Assembly (NCBI GenBank): GCA_024709105.1
Contig: JANJXJ010000047.1
Coordinates: 1 to 64,000 of the forward strand
From: Lentimicrobium sp.
GTDB lineage: Bacteria > Bacteroidota > Bacteroidia > Bacteroidales > Lentimicrobiaceae
DNA: 64,000 nt
Direction of reading: 5' to 3'
Shown one piece after another: positions 24,859-33,462 of this stretch. Position 1 is the stretch's first letter. Every line of letters starts with the position of its first letter. A model generated the notes under the pieces. That model was not told where the DNA came from. It worked only from the letters and a program-made list of their open reading frames with translations, and searched no databases. The position numbers were made by a program, and so were the translations under genes.

Positions 24859-25191
24859 TCAACTGAAAATCAAATTATAATACCTGCGGATTCTTCCAGC
24901 AAGTTCATCAACAGAAATATATTTACTCACCCTGAAGGTTTCTTTGCCATCAAACATGACTACTATGGTAGGACTGGCAAAAACACCGTTTGATGCTGAT
25001 AGCTCTGGGAACTGCGCTGCATTGATATAGGAATGCCTCATCTCGGGAAATTCCTCCGAAACCATGGTCTCTATCTTTGGTCTGAGTGCAACACAAGGTG
25101 CACAACTGTCGTTGTAAAAGTACAATAACAGGGCAGGAGATGTTTGATTGATACTATCCAGCTCTTCCTGTGATTTGATTTCCATTTTCAT
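24859..25191 (-). CDS. Thioredoxin-fold protein (CAPC active site)
   Basis: A 110-residue cytoplasmic thioredoxin-like protein. The active site is CAPC at about residues 32-35 in place of the usual CGPC, followed by the cis-proline segment ASPTIVVMFDG. It may start at 25191 or two codons later at 25185; both ATGs are within 10 nt of a TACTTTTG element (25196-25203), making a leaderless mRNA likely. It lies 28 nt downstream of the E1 dehydrogenase start-side neighbour but has its own promoter. A role in disulfide exchange is inferred from the active site. Confidence 0.82.
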   Translation of the reverse strand: MKMEIKSQEELDSINQTSPALLLYFYNDSCAPCVALRPKIETMVSEEFPEMRHSYINAAQFPELSASNGVFASPTIVVMFDGKETFRVSKYISVDELAGRIRRYYNLIFS

Positions 25192-25195
25192 CGTG

Positions 25196-25203
25196 CAAAA
25201 GTA
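25196..25203 (-). promoter_or_regulatory. Promoter -7 element 4 nt before the thioredoxin-like start codon
   Basis: TACTTTTG, then CACG, then ATG on the minus strand. Predicted to give leaderless mRNA. Confidence 0.65.
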
Positions 25204-25219
25204 CTTAGTCTTGATAAAG

Positions 25220-27646
25220 TTAAAAAATCTTGGGATATTTTTCCGGGTTGTAATCATGCATCAGATTGTAAACAGCATCAAAAACGTCTTCGGCATTGGG
25301 ATTGGAAAAGTAATCGCCATCTGTGCTGTAAGCCGCCCTGTGCGCTTTACCGGTAACAGTGCGGGGAGGTGCATCAAGATAGAGATAGCCATTTTGCTCT
25401 TCCAGAACTTTTTGCATCATAAATGCTGTAGCACCGCCAGGCACATCTTCATCAAAGAAAACAATCCTGTTTGTTTTACGCAGCGATTTCACAATTTCAT
25501 GATTAAGGTCAAAAGGTATCAGCGATTGTACATCTATCAATTCGCATGAAATATTAAATGCTTTTAACTGATCAGCTGCATCTTCGGCTATTCTGACACA
25601 AGAACCGTAGGTTACCAATGTTACATCGGTTCCCTGCCTGAGAACTTCGGGGTAACCAGGCAGTATCCGGTATTCTCCGATATTTGACGGGCGTTTTTCG
25701 CGTAACCTGTAACCATTGAGCGGTTCAATAATAATGGCAGGTTCATCTGATGCCAGCATAGTGTTGTAGAAACCTGCAGCCTGAGTCATATTCCTCGGAA
25801 CAAGTACATGAACACCACGTACGGAATTTATTACCATACTCAAAGGAGAGCCTGAATGCCAGATGCCTTCAAGCCTGTGGCCGCGGGTGCTGATGATCAT
25901 AGGGGCTTTTTGCCCGCCTTTTGTCCTGTATTGTAAGGTAGCAAGATCATCGCTGATAACCTGAAGGCCATATAATAGATAATCGAAATACTGAATCTCG
26001 GCAATTGGTCTGAAACCTCTCATTGCCAGTCCAATACCTTGTCCAATAATGGTAGCTTCCCTGATGCCGGTATCAAAAATGCGGTTCTCTCCGTACTTTT
26101 CCTGAAGGCCTTCCCAGGTTTGATTTACACCACCGATTTTCCCAACATCTTCACCAAAAACAACCAATTGCGGATATTTTGACATCAGTGCATCAAAATT
26201 ATCTCGCAAAATTTCGCGACCGGGCACCATCACTGACTTTTCATCAAAATGTGGATCAACCGCCTTTATATTTAAAACCCTTTCATCCGAACCACTGTAC
26301 AGGTATGAATTGTAACGGTCAGCATTATCAGCCATTTCCTTTTCAAGCCACTGGCTAACATTGATTTTCAGCGAATTATGAGGGTTGCTGCAAGAATCGC
26401 ATATGAGTCTCAGAATCTTTCGGGCCGATGAAATAATATCTTTTCTGATTGGATCGGCAATCAGGCGCAAATCCTCCTTTATTGCCTCTATTTTATTGGT
26501 TTTAGCGCAATTGCAGGTGGTTACATCTGCCATTTTCAAAAACTCGTCTCTGCGGGCCTTAACGGGATTGGTATAATTATCCCAGGCTTTTTTCCTGGCC
26601 TGTTTAACTCTTTCGGAAGCAGCTGTTTCAATGCTGTCAAGCTCTTCAGCAGTAGCTAACATATTGCTGATTATCCAGCTCCGCATCTGGCTTAATCCAT
26701 CAAATTCCTTTTCCCATTCCAGCCGCTCTTTTGATTTGTAGCGCTCATGCGAACCACTGGTTGAGTGTCCCTGTGGCTGAGTAAGGCCTGATATGTGGAA
26801 CAAAACCGGTACATGTTCATTCCTGCATAAGTCAATCCCTTCTTTGTATATTCTTACCAGTTCAGGATAATCCCATCCGTTTGCCCTGTAAATTCTGTAA
26901 CCAGGTCCTTTTTCATCGGCCTCAAACCCCTTGAGTATCTCTGAAATGTTTTGTTTGGTGGTTTGATATTTATTCGGAACCGAAATTCCCCATCCATCGT
27001 CCCAAACAGAAATGGCCATAGGTACCTGCAAAACCCCTGCTGCATTTATAGTTTCGAAGAAATGGCCTTCCGAAGTAGAGGCATCGCCAATTGTACCAAA
27101 AGCAACTTCATTCCCTGCATTGCTGAATCCTTCCTGAATCAAAGGATTTCCAGTCTCTTTGAACAACCTGGAAGCCAGAGCCAGGCCCAATAACCTTGGC
27201 ATTTGGCCGGCAGTTGGGGAAATATCTGCCGAGCTGTTTTTTTGTGATAATAGGTTCTTCCAATTTCCATGTTTATCCAGGCTCCTGGTCGCAAAATGAT
27301 TGTTCATTACCCTGCCTGCAGTTCCCGGATTAAATAAATCGTCAGTATCTCCGTAAATCTGAGCAAAAAACTCCTCAAGGCTCATCATGCCCGATGCAAG
27401 CATAAAAGTCTGATCGCGGTAATAGCCCGAACGCCAGTCACCGTTTTTAAAAACTTTAGCCATTGCCAGTTGCGGGATTTCCTTGCCATCTCCAAAAATT
27501 CCGAATTTCCCTTTCCCGGTCAAAACTTCGCGTCTGCCCGTCAAACTTGCCTGACGACTTTCAAAAGCGATACGGTAATCGTTCAGAATTTCTTCAACCT
27601 CAATGCCCGCAATGGGGGATGTTCGTTTATTTACTTCAGATTTCAT
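25220..27646 (-). CDS. Fused E1 alpha-beta subunit of a 2-oxoacid dehydrogenase
   Basis: A thiamine diphosphate-dependent decarboxylase that joins both E1 subunits in one chain of 808 residues. The alpha half carries the ThDP/Mg motif GDASTSEGHFFETINAAG...DDGWGIS (about residues 200-235) and SGSHERYKSKERLEWE; a linker with a CNC cysteine pair (TTCNCAKTN) separates it from the beta half, which has FGEDVGKIGGV, GIREATIIGQG and a C-terminal DYNPEKYPKIF. The layout matches the branched-chain type E1 fusion of Bacteroidota rather than pyruvate dehydrogenase. The start at 27646 (MKSEVNKRTSPIAG) is chosen because the upstream stretch to 27757 has no family resemblance; this is not certain. No E2 or E3 gene is in the window. 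Confidence 0.87.
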   Translation of the reverse strand: MKSEVNKRTSPIAGIEVEEILNDYRIAFESRQASLTGRREVLTGKGKFGIFGDGKEIPQLAMAKVFKNGDWRSGYYRDQTFMLASGMMSLEEFFAQIYGDTDDLFNPGTAGRVMNNHFATRSLDKHGNWKNLLSQKNSSADISPTAGQMPRLLGLALASRLFKETGNPLIQEGFSNAGNEVAFGTIGDASTSEGHFFETINAAGVLQVPMAISVWDDGWGISVPNKYQTTKQNISEILKGFEADEKGPGYRIYRANGWDYPELVRIYKEGIDLCRNEHVPVLFHISGLTQPQGHSTSGSHERYKSKERLEWEKEFDGLSQMRSWIISNMLATAEELDSIETAASERVKQARKKAWDNYTNPVKARRDEFLKMADVTTCNCAKTNKIEAIKEDLRLIADPIRKDIISSARKILRLICDSCSNPHNSLKINVSQWLEKEMADNADRYNSYLYSGSDERVLNIKAVDPHFDEKSVMVPGREILRDNFDALMSKYPQLVVFGEDVGKIGGVNQTWEGLQEKYGENRIFDTGIREATIIGQGIGLAMRGFRPIAEIQYFDYLLYGLQVISDDLATLQYRTKGGQKAPMIISTRGHRLEGIWHSGSPLSMVINSVRGVHVLVPRNMTQAAGFYNTMLASDEPAIIIEPLNGYRLREKRPSNIGEYRILPGYPEVLRQGTDVTLVTYGSCVRIAEDAADQLKAFNISCELIDVQSLIPFDLNHEIVKSLRKTNRIVFFDEDVPGGATAFMMQKVLEEQNGYLYLDAPPRTVTGKAHRAAYSTDGDYFSNPNAEDVFDAVYNLMHDYNPEKYPKIF

Positions 27647-27917
27647 ATGAGATTCATTTGATAAAATTGAGCAATCAGAGTTCATTTGCTTGTTTCCCTT
27701 AACAAATATCGTAAATATTGGTTCAGCCCGATGCTTTTCTTTTGAATTATCAGACAAATTTTTCGAAATACCGAAATTTCTGATCGCTTTATCAGTTTTT
27801 TAGTTATTTAACTGGCATTTAATTGTAAAAAATGAAATTTTTAGTAAAAAGTATAGAAAATGATTACAAAATAATTGTTTTTTTGTATTTTTAGCACTTG
27901 TAAACCGATTGCAAAAA

Positions 27918-28202
27918 ATGTCAACTTTCATGACAAGAGAAAAACCAGGAATTATAGACAACCCTAAGGAACTTCTGCAAGACAGTTCTGAACTCATTTT
28001 ATACAACGACGATGTCAATACCTTCGATTTTGTAATTGAAACTTTAATCGAAGTTTGTAAAATTGAACCTGTTCAGGCTGAACAAATCACACTCATAGTT
28101 CATTACAAAGGAAAATGCGGCGTGAAATCAGGCACAGTAACCGAATTGATGCCCGAGTATAACGAAATGATCAACAGAGGTTTAACAGCATCAATTGAAT
28201 AG
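27918..28202 (+). CDS. clpS: ATP-dependent Clp protease adaptor ClpS
   Basis: Small adaptor (94 residues) that delivers N-end-rule substrates to ClpA/ClpC-ClpP. The core LILYNDDVNTFDFVIETLIEVC (strand then helix) and VHYKGKCGVKSGTVTELMPEY match ClpS, and the hydrophobic pocket-forming residues and DDV N-degron-binding segment are present. Start ATG at 27918; a TTG three codons upstream is less likely. The matching unfoldase is probably clpC at 41.5 kb in this window. A near-consensus TATTTTTA lies about 30 nt upstream. Confidence 0.92.
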   Translation: MSTFMTREKPGIIDNPKELLQDSSELILYNDDVNTFDFVIETLIEVCKIEPVQAEQITLIVHYKGKCGVKSGTVTELMPEYNEMINRGLTASIE

Positions 28203-28267
28203 CTGTCTGAATCATTCAAAGCATTAAAACAAAACAATGTTGTTTCTTACAGCTTTAATTCAGGTCT

Positions 28268-29068
28268 ATGAGAAAAGTGGCTGTTATTGAATTACTTGCT
28301 GCATTGCTTATACTGGTTTCCTGTGCAAAAGTACCTTTGACAGGGCGCAGGCAGCTAAATTTTATTCCTGACAACATGCTTACACAAATGAGCTTAACCA
28401 GTTATCAGGAATTTTTATCAGCCAATCCGCCTTTGCCAAAAAATAATTCTCAGGCAGCACTTGTAAATCAGGTCGGTGTGAAGATATCACAGGCCGTTGA
28501 AGAGTATCTCCGACAAAATAATCTGTCATCAAAGGTTGGGAAATTTTCCTGGGAATTCAATCTTGTAGAAGATCCCACAGTCAACGCCTGGTGTATGCCG
28601 GGAGGCAAAGTTGTTTTTTACACTGGCATTTTGCCTTACACCAAGGATGAAGCGGGGCTTGCTGTGGTTATGGGTCACGAAATTGCCCACGCAGTAGCCA
28701 ATCATGGCGGAGAAAGAATGAGTCAGCAGCTGGCTGTTCTGTTGGGAGGTGTTAGTCTGGATGTTGCAATCCAGAAAGAGCCAGCGCTCACCCGCGATAT
28801 TTTTAATGCTGTGTATGGAGTAGGATCTCAACTCGGTACTTTGGCGTATTCACGCACTCACGAATACGAAGCCGACAAACTGGGAATGATTTTTATGGCA
28901 AAAGCAGGCTATGATCCTGCCCGGGCACTTTCGTTCTGGAGCGATATGGCAGCAATTCCCGGACAAGCGCCCCCGGAATTTTTAAATACTCATCCTTCCA
29001 ACAGCAACCGAATCAAGGCTATACGCGATTTTATTCCGGAAGCAAATAAATATTTAAAAAATCAGTGA
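28268..29068 (+). CDS. M48-family peptidase lipoprotein
   Basis: A 266-residue zinc metalloprotease of the M48 family with the HExxH motif in GHEIAHAVANHG (about residues 137-148) and the distal glutamate in SRTHEYEADKLG. The lipobox is at LILVSCAKVPLTGRRQL (Cys about residue 19), a form seen in LoiP/BepA-like outer-membrane quality-control proteases. The C-terminus HPSNSNRIKAIRDFIP is the conserved family end. It is likely to act in the periplasm on misfolded envelope proteins; specific substrates are not known. Confidence 0.92.
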   Translation: MRKVAVIELLAALLILVSCAKVPLTGRRQLNFIPDNMLTQMSLTSYQEFLSANPPLPKNNSQAALVNQVGVKISQAVEEYLRQNNLSSKVGKFSWEFNLVEDPTVNAWCMPGGKVVFYTGILPYTKDEAGLAVVMGHEIAHAVANHGGERMSQQLAVLLGGVSLDVAIQKEPALTRDIFNAVYGVGSQLGTLAYSRTHEYEADKLGMIFMAKAGYDPARALSFWSDMAAIPGQAPPEFLNTHPSNSNRIKAIRDFIPEANKYLKNQ

Positions 29069-29086
29069 CAATCAGCAAATGATTGT

Positions 29087-29094
29087 TAACTTTG
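29087..29094 (+). promoter_or_regulatory. Promoter -7 element of nfeD-floA
   Basis: TAACTTTG, exact consensus, 23 nt before the nfeD start. Confidence 0.55.
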
Positions 29095-29116
29095 TAGAAA
29101 GCAAAATCAGGCATTT

Positions 29117-29584
29117 ATGTCATTAACTCTTATCATCATTCTCATTGTAGCCGGGTTGTTATTCCTGCTGCTTGAAGTTATGGTTATTCCGGGAACAACT
29201 GTAGTTGGAGTTGCTGGTTTTGCCCTCATCGCTTTTTCCGTTTACGAATCGTATCATGTTTTTGGAACTCCCACCGGGCACTTTATCCTGCTGGGAACCA
29301 TTTTTTTTACTATTCTTACCATTTACCTTTCTCTGAAGTCAAAAACATGGAACAGAATCATGCTAAAAACCGAAGTTGATGGCAGAGTAAATGAAATTGA
29401 TGAAAATGTTGTAAAAGCAGGTGATTCAGGAATAACAGTATCCCGGTTGTCACCGAGTGGAAAAGCCATCATCAACGATGAGTATTTTGAAGTTCACACC
29501 AACGGAGAGTTCATTGATCAGGAAACTGAAGTTGTTGTTACTCAGTTATTTGATAATAAAATTTTTGTCAAACGTAAAATTTAA
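29117..29584 (+). CDS. NfeD-like membrane protein
   Basis: A 155-residue short-form NfeD, with about three hydrophobic helices (residues 3-24, 29-48 and 53-70) followed by a small beta-barrel OB-type domain (about 85-155: VVKAGDSGITVSRLSPSGKAI...VVVTQLFDNKIFVKRKI). Short NfeD proteins pair with flotillin-like proteins, with which they are often cotranscribed. The floA gene starts 4 nt after this stop, so the two form one operon. Role: membrane microdomain organisation, inferred from its partner. Confidence 0.85.
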   Translation: MSLTLIIILIVAGLLFLLLEVMVIPGTTVVGVAGFALIAFSVYESYHVFGTPTGHFILLGTIFFTILTIYLSLKSKTWNRIMLKTEVDGRVNEIDENVVKAGDSGITVSRLSPSGKAIINDEYFEVHTNGEFIDQETEVVVTQLFDNKIFVKRKI

Positions 29585-29587
29585 ACC

Positions 29588-30595
29588 ATGGAATCATCAT
29601 TTATTGCAATTGTTGCCATTGGCATAGCCTCGTTGTTCGGGCTGTGGATAATACTTTACTTTATTCCGGTAGGGCTTTGGTTCTCGGCTTTACTATCAGG
29701 GGTCAGAATTTCACTCATTCAGCTCGTTTTTATGCGCTGGAGAAAAGTTCCACCCTCAGTTATAGTAACAGCCATGATTAATGCCACCAAAGCCGGTCTT
29801 ACAATCACCCGCGATGAATTGGAAGCACACTATCTGGCCGGCGGTCGCGTAAAACTTGTGGTAAATGCGCTGATTTCTGCTGATAAAGCAAACATTCCGC
29901 TGAATTTTAAAGCAGCAACTGCCATTGACCTTGCAGGACGTGATGTTTTCGAAGCCGTTCAGATGTCAGTTAATCCTAAGGTAATCAATACTCCTCCTGT
30001 AGCAGCAGTTGCTAAAGATGGTATTCAGTTGATTGCCAAAGCAAGGGTTACTGTAAGAGCCAATATTCGCCAACTCGTTGGAGGTGCCGGTGAAGAAACC
30101 ATTCTTGCCAGGGTAGGGGAGGGCGTTGTATCCTCCATTGGTTCAGCCGATTCACACAAATCTGTACTTGAAAATCCAGACTCAATATCTAAAGTTGTTC
30201 TCTCCAAAGGACTGGATAGCGGAACAGCATTTGAAATTCTTTCAATTGATATCGCGGATATTGATGTTGGAAAGAATATAGGTGCTTATCTGCAGATGGA
30301 TCAGGCAAATGCTGATAAAAACATCGCTCAGGCCAAAGCCGAAGAAAGAAGAGCAATGGCTGTAGCCAGCGAACAGGAAATGAAAGCCAAAGCACAGGAA
30401 GCCCGTGCAAAGGTTATTGAAGCCGAAGCCGAAATTCCAAAAGCAATTGCTGATGCTTTCAGAACTGGAAATCTTGGACTTATGGATTATTATAAGTTCC
30501 AGAATATACAGTCTGATACCCGAATGAGAGATTCTATTGCCGATCCCGGTAAGCACAAACAAGGGCCAAAAGAAATCGACAACCCATTGAAATAA
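29588..30595 (+). CDS. floA: Flotillin-like protein FloA
   Basis: A 335-residue membrane-associated scaffold. A hydrophobic N-terminal segment (about 5-45) is followed by an SPFH/band-7-like domain and a long Ala/Glu-rich coiled coil (about 225-285: [20 protein letters not shown]). The sequence [20 protein letters not shown] and the general length match UPF0365/FloA. It organises detergent-resistant membrane patches and assists oligomerisation of membrane complexes in bacteria. It is cotranscribed with nfeD and ends at a strong terminator. Confidence 0.92.
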   Translation: MESSFIAIVAIGIASLFGLWIILYFIPVGLWFSALLSGVRISLIQLVFMRWRKVPPSVIVTAMINATKAGLTITRDELEAHYLAGGRVKLVVNALISADKANIPLNFKAATAIDLAGRDVFEAVQMSVNPKVINTPPVAAVAKDGIQLIAKARVTVRANIRQLVGGAGEETILARVGEGVVSSIGSADSHKSVLENPDSISKVVLSKGLDSGTAFEILSIDIADIDVGKNIGAYLQMDQANADKNIAQAKAEERRAMAVASEQEMKAKAQEARAKVIEAEAEIPKAIADAFRTGNLGLMDYYKFQNIQSDTRMRDSIADPGKHKQGPKEIDNPLK

Positions 30596-30615
30596 CCCAA
30601 CGGTTCTCAATTTTT

Positions 30616-30652
30616 AAGCGCCCTGTAAAGAAACATATCTTACAGGGCGCTT
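30616..30652 (+). terminator. Terminator of nfeD-floA
   Basis: AAGCGCCCTGTAA/TTACAGGGCGCTT, a perfect 13-bp stem followed by TCTTAATT. Confidence 0.85.
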
Positions 30653-30695
30653 TCTTAATTATCTGTTTTTCCAAATTTCAATCATTAGTTCCGCC

Positions 30696-32903
30696 ATGAA
30701 TGCACAACTTGATCCGGCATATAAAGGATTGGTATTGCTCAAATACAAAAAATTGCTTGTTTCCTTTACGGGAGGACTAAACAAAGAAGATAAATCATTG
30801 CTCAAACGGGCATTTTTAATTGCTTTAAGCAATTATGGTTTTAAACAACATAGCAATGAGGAATCTTATTTCTCACATTCAGTGGATGTGGCAGGAATTA
30901 TTTCTGCAAATATGGGATTGGGTCTTTCTTCGGTTGTGGCGGCTTTGTTGGCCAGAGTTGACGAAAAATTGCCTGAAGTCAATGAACTTTTTAATCATGA
31001 ACGCCTGTATGATTGCAGAACAATAATCAGAAATCTGGATAAAATAAGTAAACTACCTACTGAAAAACTACCTCAGAATTCTGAAAACTTTGTCAGTCTG
31101 CTGTTAAGCCTTTCCTCTGATGTAAGGGTTGTGCTGATTAAACTTGCTGACCGCCTGCAATACATGCGTAATATTCAGTCGTTAAGTCCTGAAGTTCAGA
31201 AATTAGTATCAGTTGAGACATCAAACCTCTATGCACCCCTGGCTCACCGCCTGGGATTGTATAAAATTAAGTCGGAGCTGGATGAACTGTCACTGCACTT
31301 CTCAAAACCAGAGGTTTATAATGATCTGGTCGAAAAAATCCGCAACGAAGAAACCCGTAGCCGCAATTACCTGAATCGGTTTATTGAACCCATAAAAGCA
31401 GAATTAAACAGGTTAAACCTGAAATTTACCATAAAAAACAGGGTGAAGTCGGTTTCTTCGGTTTATTCCAAAATAAAGAAACAAAATATTGATTTTGAGG
31501 AGGTTTTTGATCTGTTTGCCATCAGGATCATTCTTGAAAGCTCAGCTGAAATGGAGAAATCTGATTGCTGGAAGGCTTATTCGGTGGTTACTAATCTTTA
31601 TACCCCGGAAACAAGCCGCATGCGCGACTGGATTACTATTCCCCGCCCGAATGGCTATGAATCTCTCCATATAACTGTTTCAGGGCCTGATGACAGATGG
31701 GTGGAAGTACAGATAAGAACCAAAAGGATGGACGAAGAGGCCGAGATGGGTAATGCTGCTCACTGGAGGTATAAAGGTCAGAAAGGAGCCAAAGACAATA
31801 CTGAGTGGTTGAATAACATTAGAAAAATACTTGAAAATCCTGCAGATTCAGAAGAAGCATTATCTTCCGGCAGCGGTGTGCAGGCACCTGATAATCAGAT
31901 TTATGTTTTTACTCCTGAGGGTGATGTTAAAAAGTTAAGATCAGGCAGTACTCTGCTGGACTTTGCTTTTGAAGTCCACACCAATATTGGTTCAAAATGC
32001 TCAGGTGGCAGGGTTAATGGTAAAAATGTACCTATCAGGCATGTTTTGAAAAGCGGTGATCTGGTTGAAGTTATGACATCAAAAAATCAGAATCCCAATA
32101 TTGACTGGCTGGGATGGGTGGTAACCTCGAGGGCTAAAAACAAAATTAAAAGGTATCTTAAAGAAGCTGAATTTGCTCAGGCTGAAGCAGGTAAAGCAAT
32201 TTTTAAAAGAAAACTCTCGCAAATCAAAAATATTGATCACGAAGAAGCTGTTGCTAAACTGATTTCGCATTTTAAATTATCGGGGCCTTTGGATCTTTAC
32301 CAGCGCCTGGCTGATGAAAGAATTGAACCCAAACAAATTAAGGAGCTGCTCACATTAAAGGAAAAGGAGCAGGAAGCCAAACCATTAAGCAACAGACCCG
32401 TAAAAGGTTCAGATGCCGGCTTAAGCGGAAAAACTTCGGAAAATACCATTATTGTAAATGAACACTCCGAAATTGATGGTTATAAACTGGCCAGATGCTG
32501 TAATCCTGTAATGGGCGATGAAATCTTTGGTTTTATAACTGTGAGTGACGGAATAAAAATTCACAGAACCAGCTGCCCGAATGCTTCCAGAATGAGAACC
32601 CGGTATCCGTATCGTTCAATGGATGCAAAATGGTCTAATCAGGTGGAGGGTTCGTTTTTTATCGCTACTGTAAAAATCAGTGGTTTTGATCAATTGGGCA
32701 TACTTAATACCATAACTAATATGATTTCGCAGGAACTTAAAATGGATGTGCGGGGAATATCCCTTGACAGCAAAGGCGGGAAATTCGATGGCATAGTAAA
32801 AGTAAGCATCCGGGATAAAAAACATCTGGAGTTCCTTATTAAAAAGTTGCTGTCAATCAAGGGTGTGATAAAGGCTTCTAGATTAAGCAGTTCATCGCAT
32901 TAG
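30696..32903 (+). CDS. Rel-family (p)ppGpp synthetase with a degenerate hydrolase domain
   Basis: A 735-residue stringent-response enzyme. The N-terminal hydrolase fold is recognisable (HSVDVAGIISANMGLGLSSV, then LIKLADRLQYMRN with a conserved Asp) but the catalytic His-Asp pair of LLHDVVED is replaced by Ala86-Arg87 (ALLARVDEK), so ppGpp hydrolysis is not expected. The synthetase is intact (RVKSVSSVYSKIKKQ, FDLFAIRIIL, RMRDWITIPRPNGYESLH, EVQIRTKRMDEEAEMG). A TGS domain (about 415-480), a zinc-finger-type segment with ARCCNP and HRTSCPN, and a C-terminal ACT domain complete the regulatory half. This is a RelA-like monofunctional synthetase; a hydrolase should be elsewhere in the genome. Confidence 0.9.
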   Translation: MNAQLDPAYKGLVLLKYKKLLVSFTGGLNKEDKSLLKRAFLIALSNYGFKQHSNEESYFSHSVDVAGIISANMGLGLSSVVAALLARVDEKLPEVNELFNHERLYDCRTIIRNLDKISKLPTEKLPQNSENFVSLLLSLSSDVRVVLIKLADRLQYMRNIQSLSPEVQKLVSVETSNLYAPLAHRLGLYKIKSELDELSLHFSKPEVYNDLVEKIRNEETRSRNYLNRFIEPIKAELNRLNLKFTIKNRVKSVSSVYSKIKKQNIDFEEVFDLFAIRIILESSAEMEKSDCWKAYSVVTNLYTPETSRMRDWITIPRPNGYESLHITVSGPDDRWVEVQIRTKRMDEEAEMGNAAHWRYKGQKGAKDNTEWLNNIRKILENPADSEEALSSGSGVQAPDNQIYVFTPEGDVKKLRSGSTLLDFAFEVHTNIGSKCSGGRVNGKNVPIRHVLKSGDLVEVMTSKNQNPNIDWLGWVVTSRAKNKIKRYLKEAEFAQAEAGKAIFKRKLSQIKNIDHEEAVAKLISHFKLSGPLDLYQRLADERIEPKQIKELLTLKEKEQEAKPLSNRPVKGSDAGLSGKTSENTIIVNEHSEIDGYKLARCCNPVMGDEIFGFITVSDGIKIHRTSCPNASRMRTRYPYRSMDAKWSNQVEGSFFIATVKISGFDQLGILNTITNMISQELKMDVRGISLDSKGGKFDGIVKVSIRDKKHLEFLIKKLLSIKGVIKASRLSSSSH

Positions 32904-32996
32904 GTGTTTAAGTGTACAAGAATATTTCTGAAGTTTTATTAACAATTGTTAATAACTCTGGTTGATTTTCTGTTGATGTAAAATATCAAAAAATCC

Positions 32997-33027
32997 TTGA
33001 CAAAGGCCTCAGATTATTGTATCTTTG
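32997..33027 (+). promoter_or_regulatory. Promoter of the structured RNA
   Basis: TTG (32997-32999), 20 bp, then TATCTTTG (33020-33027): a full Bacteroidetes promoter that predicts a start at about 33032-33034. Confidence 0.8.
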
Positions 33028-33032
33028 TTTCA

Positions 33033-33347
33033 TCAGGCCAGCGATACGGTGAGAAACTGCGGGAGGCAACAGCAAAGGACCTAACGGTAACCATGTAGAA
33101 GCCAAACGGCCGGAAAAGTTCTAAGCCAACCGAAAGGAAAGCTGAAAACAATTCAGGTACAAACACCAAAGTCCTGACAGATGCCCTACACCTGTAGATA
33201 AAGCACTGTCAAAGGTAAGTCGGAAAGAACCCCATGGGGTGAAACATGACAAAGCACCGGAACAGTAACCTGAGGCCCCCGGAAAACTACGGTTTACCGG
33301 ACAGGCGAAAAGGGAGCAACTCGTCAAGAGTAGTTCCCTTTTCTGTT
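33033..33347 (+). ncRNA. Unidentified structured non-coding RNA, about 315 nt
   Basis: A region between rel and the HEAT-like gene with no plausible protein, a strong promoter in front and a strong terminator behind, and clearly RNA-like composition: GC-rich short helices separated by A-rich linkers (CCGAAAGG tetraloop, GAAA, AAAG). Helices I can draw include GACAG (33176-33180)/CTGTC (33206-33210) enclosing TGC/GCA and CTAC(ACCT)GTAG; CCTG (33269-33272)/CAGG (33302-33305) enclosing CCGG...AAAC(TACG)GTTT...CCGG (33279-33300); a GAAA-capped CC/GG at 33130-33137; and the palindrome ACCCCATGGGGT. I could not match it to RNase P RNA, tmRNA, 6S, SRP RNA or a known riboswitch. Its independent promoter and terminator argue for a free-standing RNA rather than a leader. 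Confidence 0.7.
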
Positions 33348-33349
33348 TT
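33307..33349 (+). terminator. Terminator of the structured RNA
   Basis: GAAAAGGGA (33307-33315) pairs with TCCCTTTTC (33335-33343), continued inward by a second short helix with one A-A mismatch, then CTGTTTTT. Confidence 0.9.
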
Positions 33350-33462
33350 TATTTGCTTCTAAAACTTTTGATTGATGAAATTTTTCACCTCCTCATGTTT
33401 CAAGTTAAATTTTCTTATAGATTAGCCTGATAATAATCAGTGTTTAAATTACCTGACAATCA

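Noticed and set aside
33121-33327. A 68-codon frame on the minus strand inside the RNA region
   Set aside because: It overlaps the structured RNA and terminator and its composition is unlike a protein.
33033-33347. RNase P RNA, tmRNA, 6S RNA, SRP RNA, group I or group II intron identity for the structured region
   Set aside because: The GAGGAAAGTCCGGRC core of RNase P, the tRNA-like CCA end of tmRNA, the long-hairpin shape of 6S RNA, the SRP GGAA loop context, and the domain V or P7 motifs of introns were not found. Resemblance of GGGGTGAAA to RNase P was too short to count.
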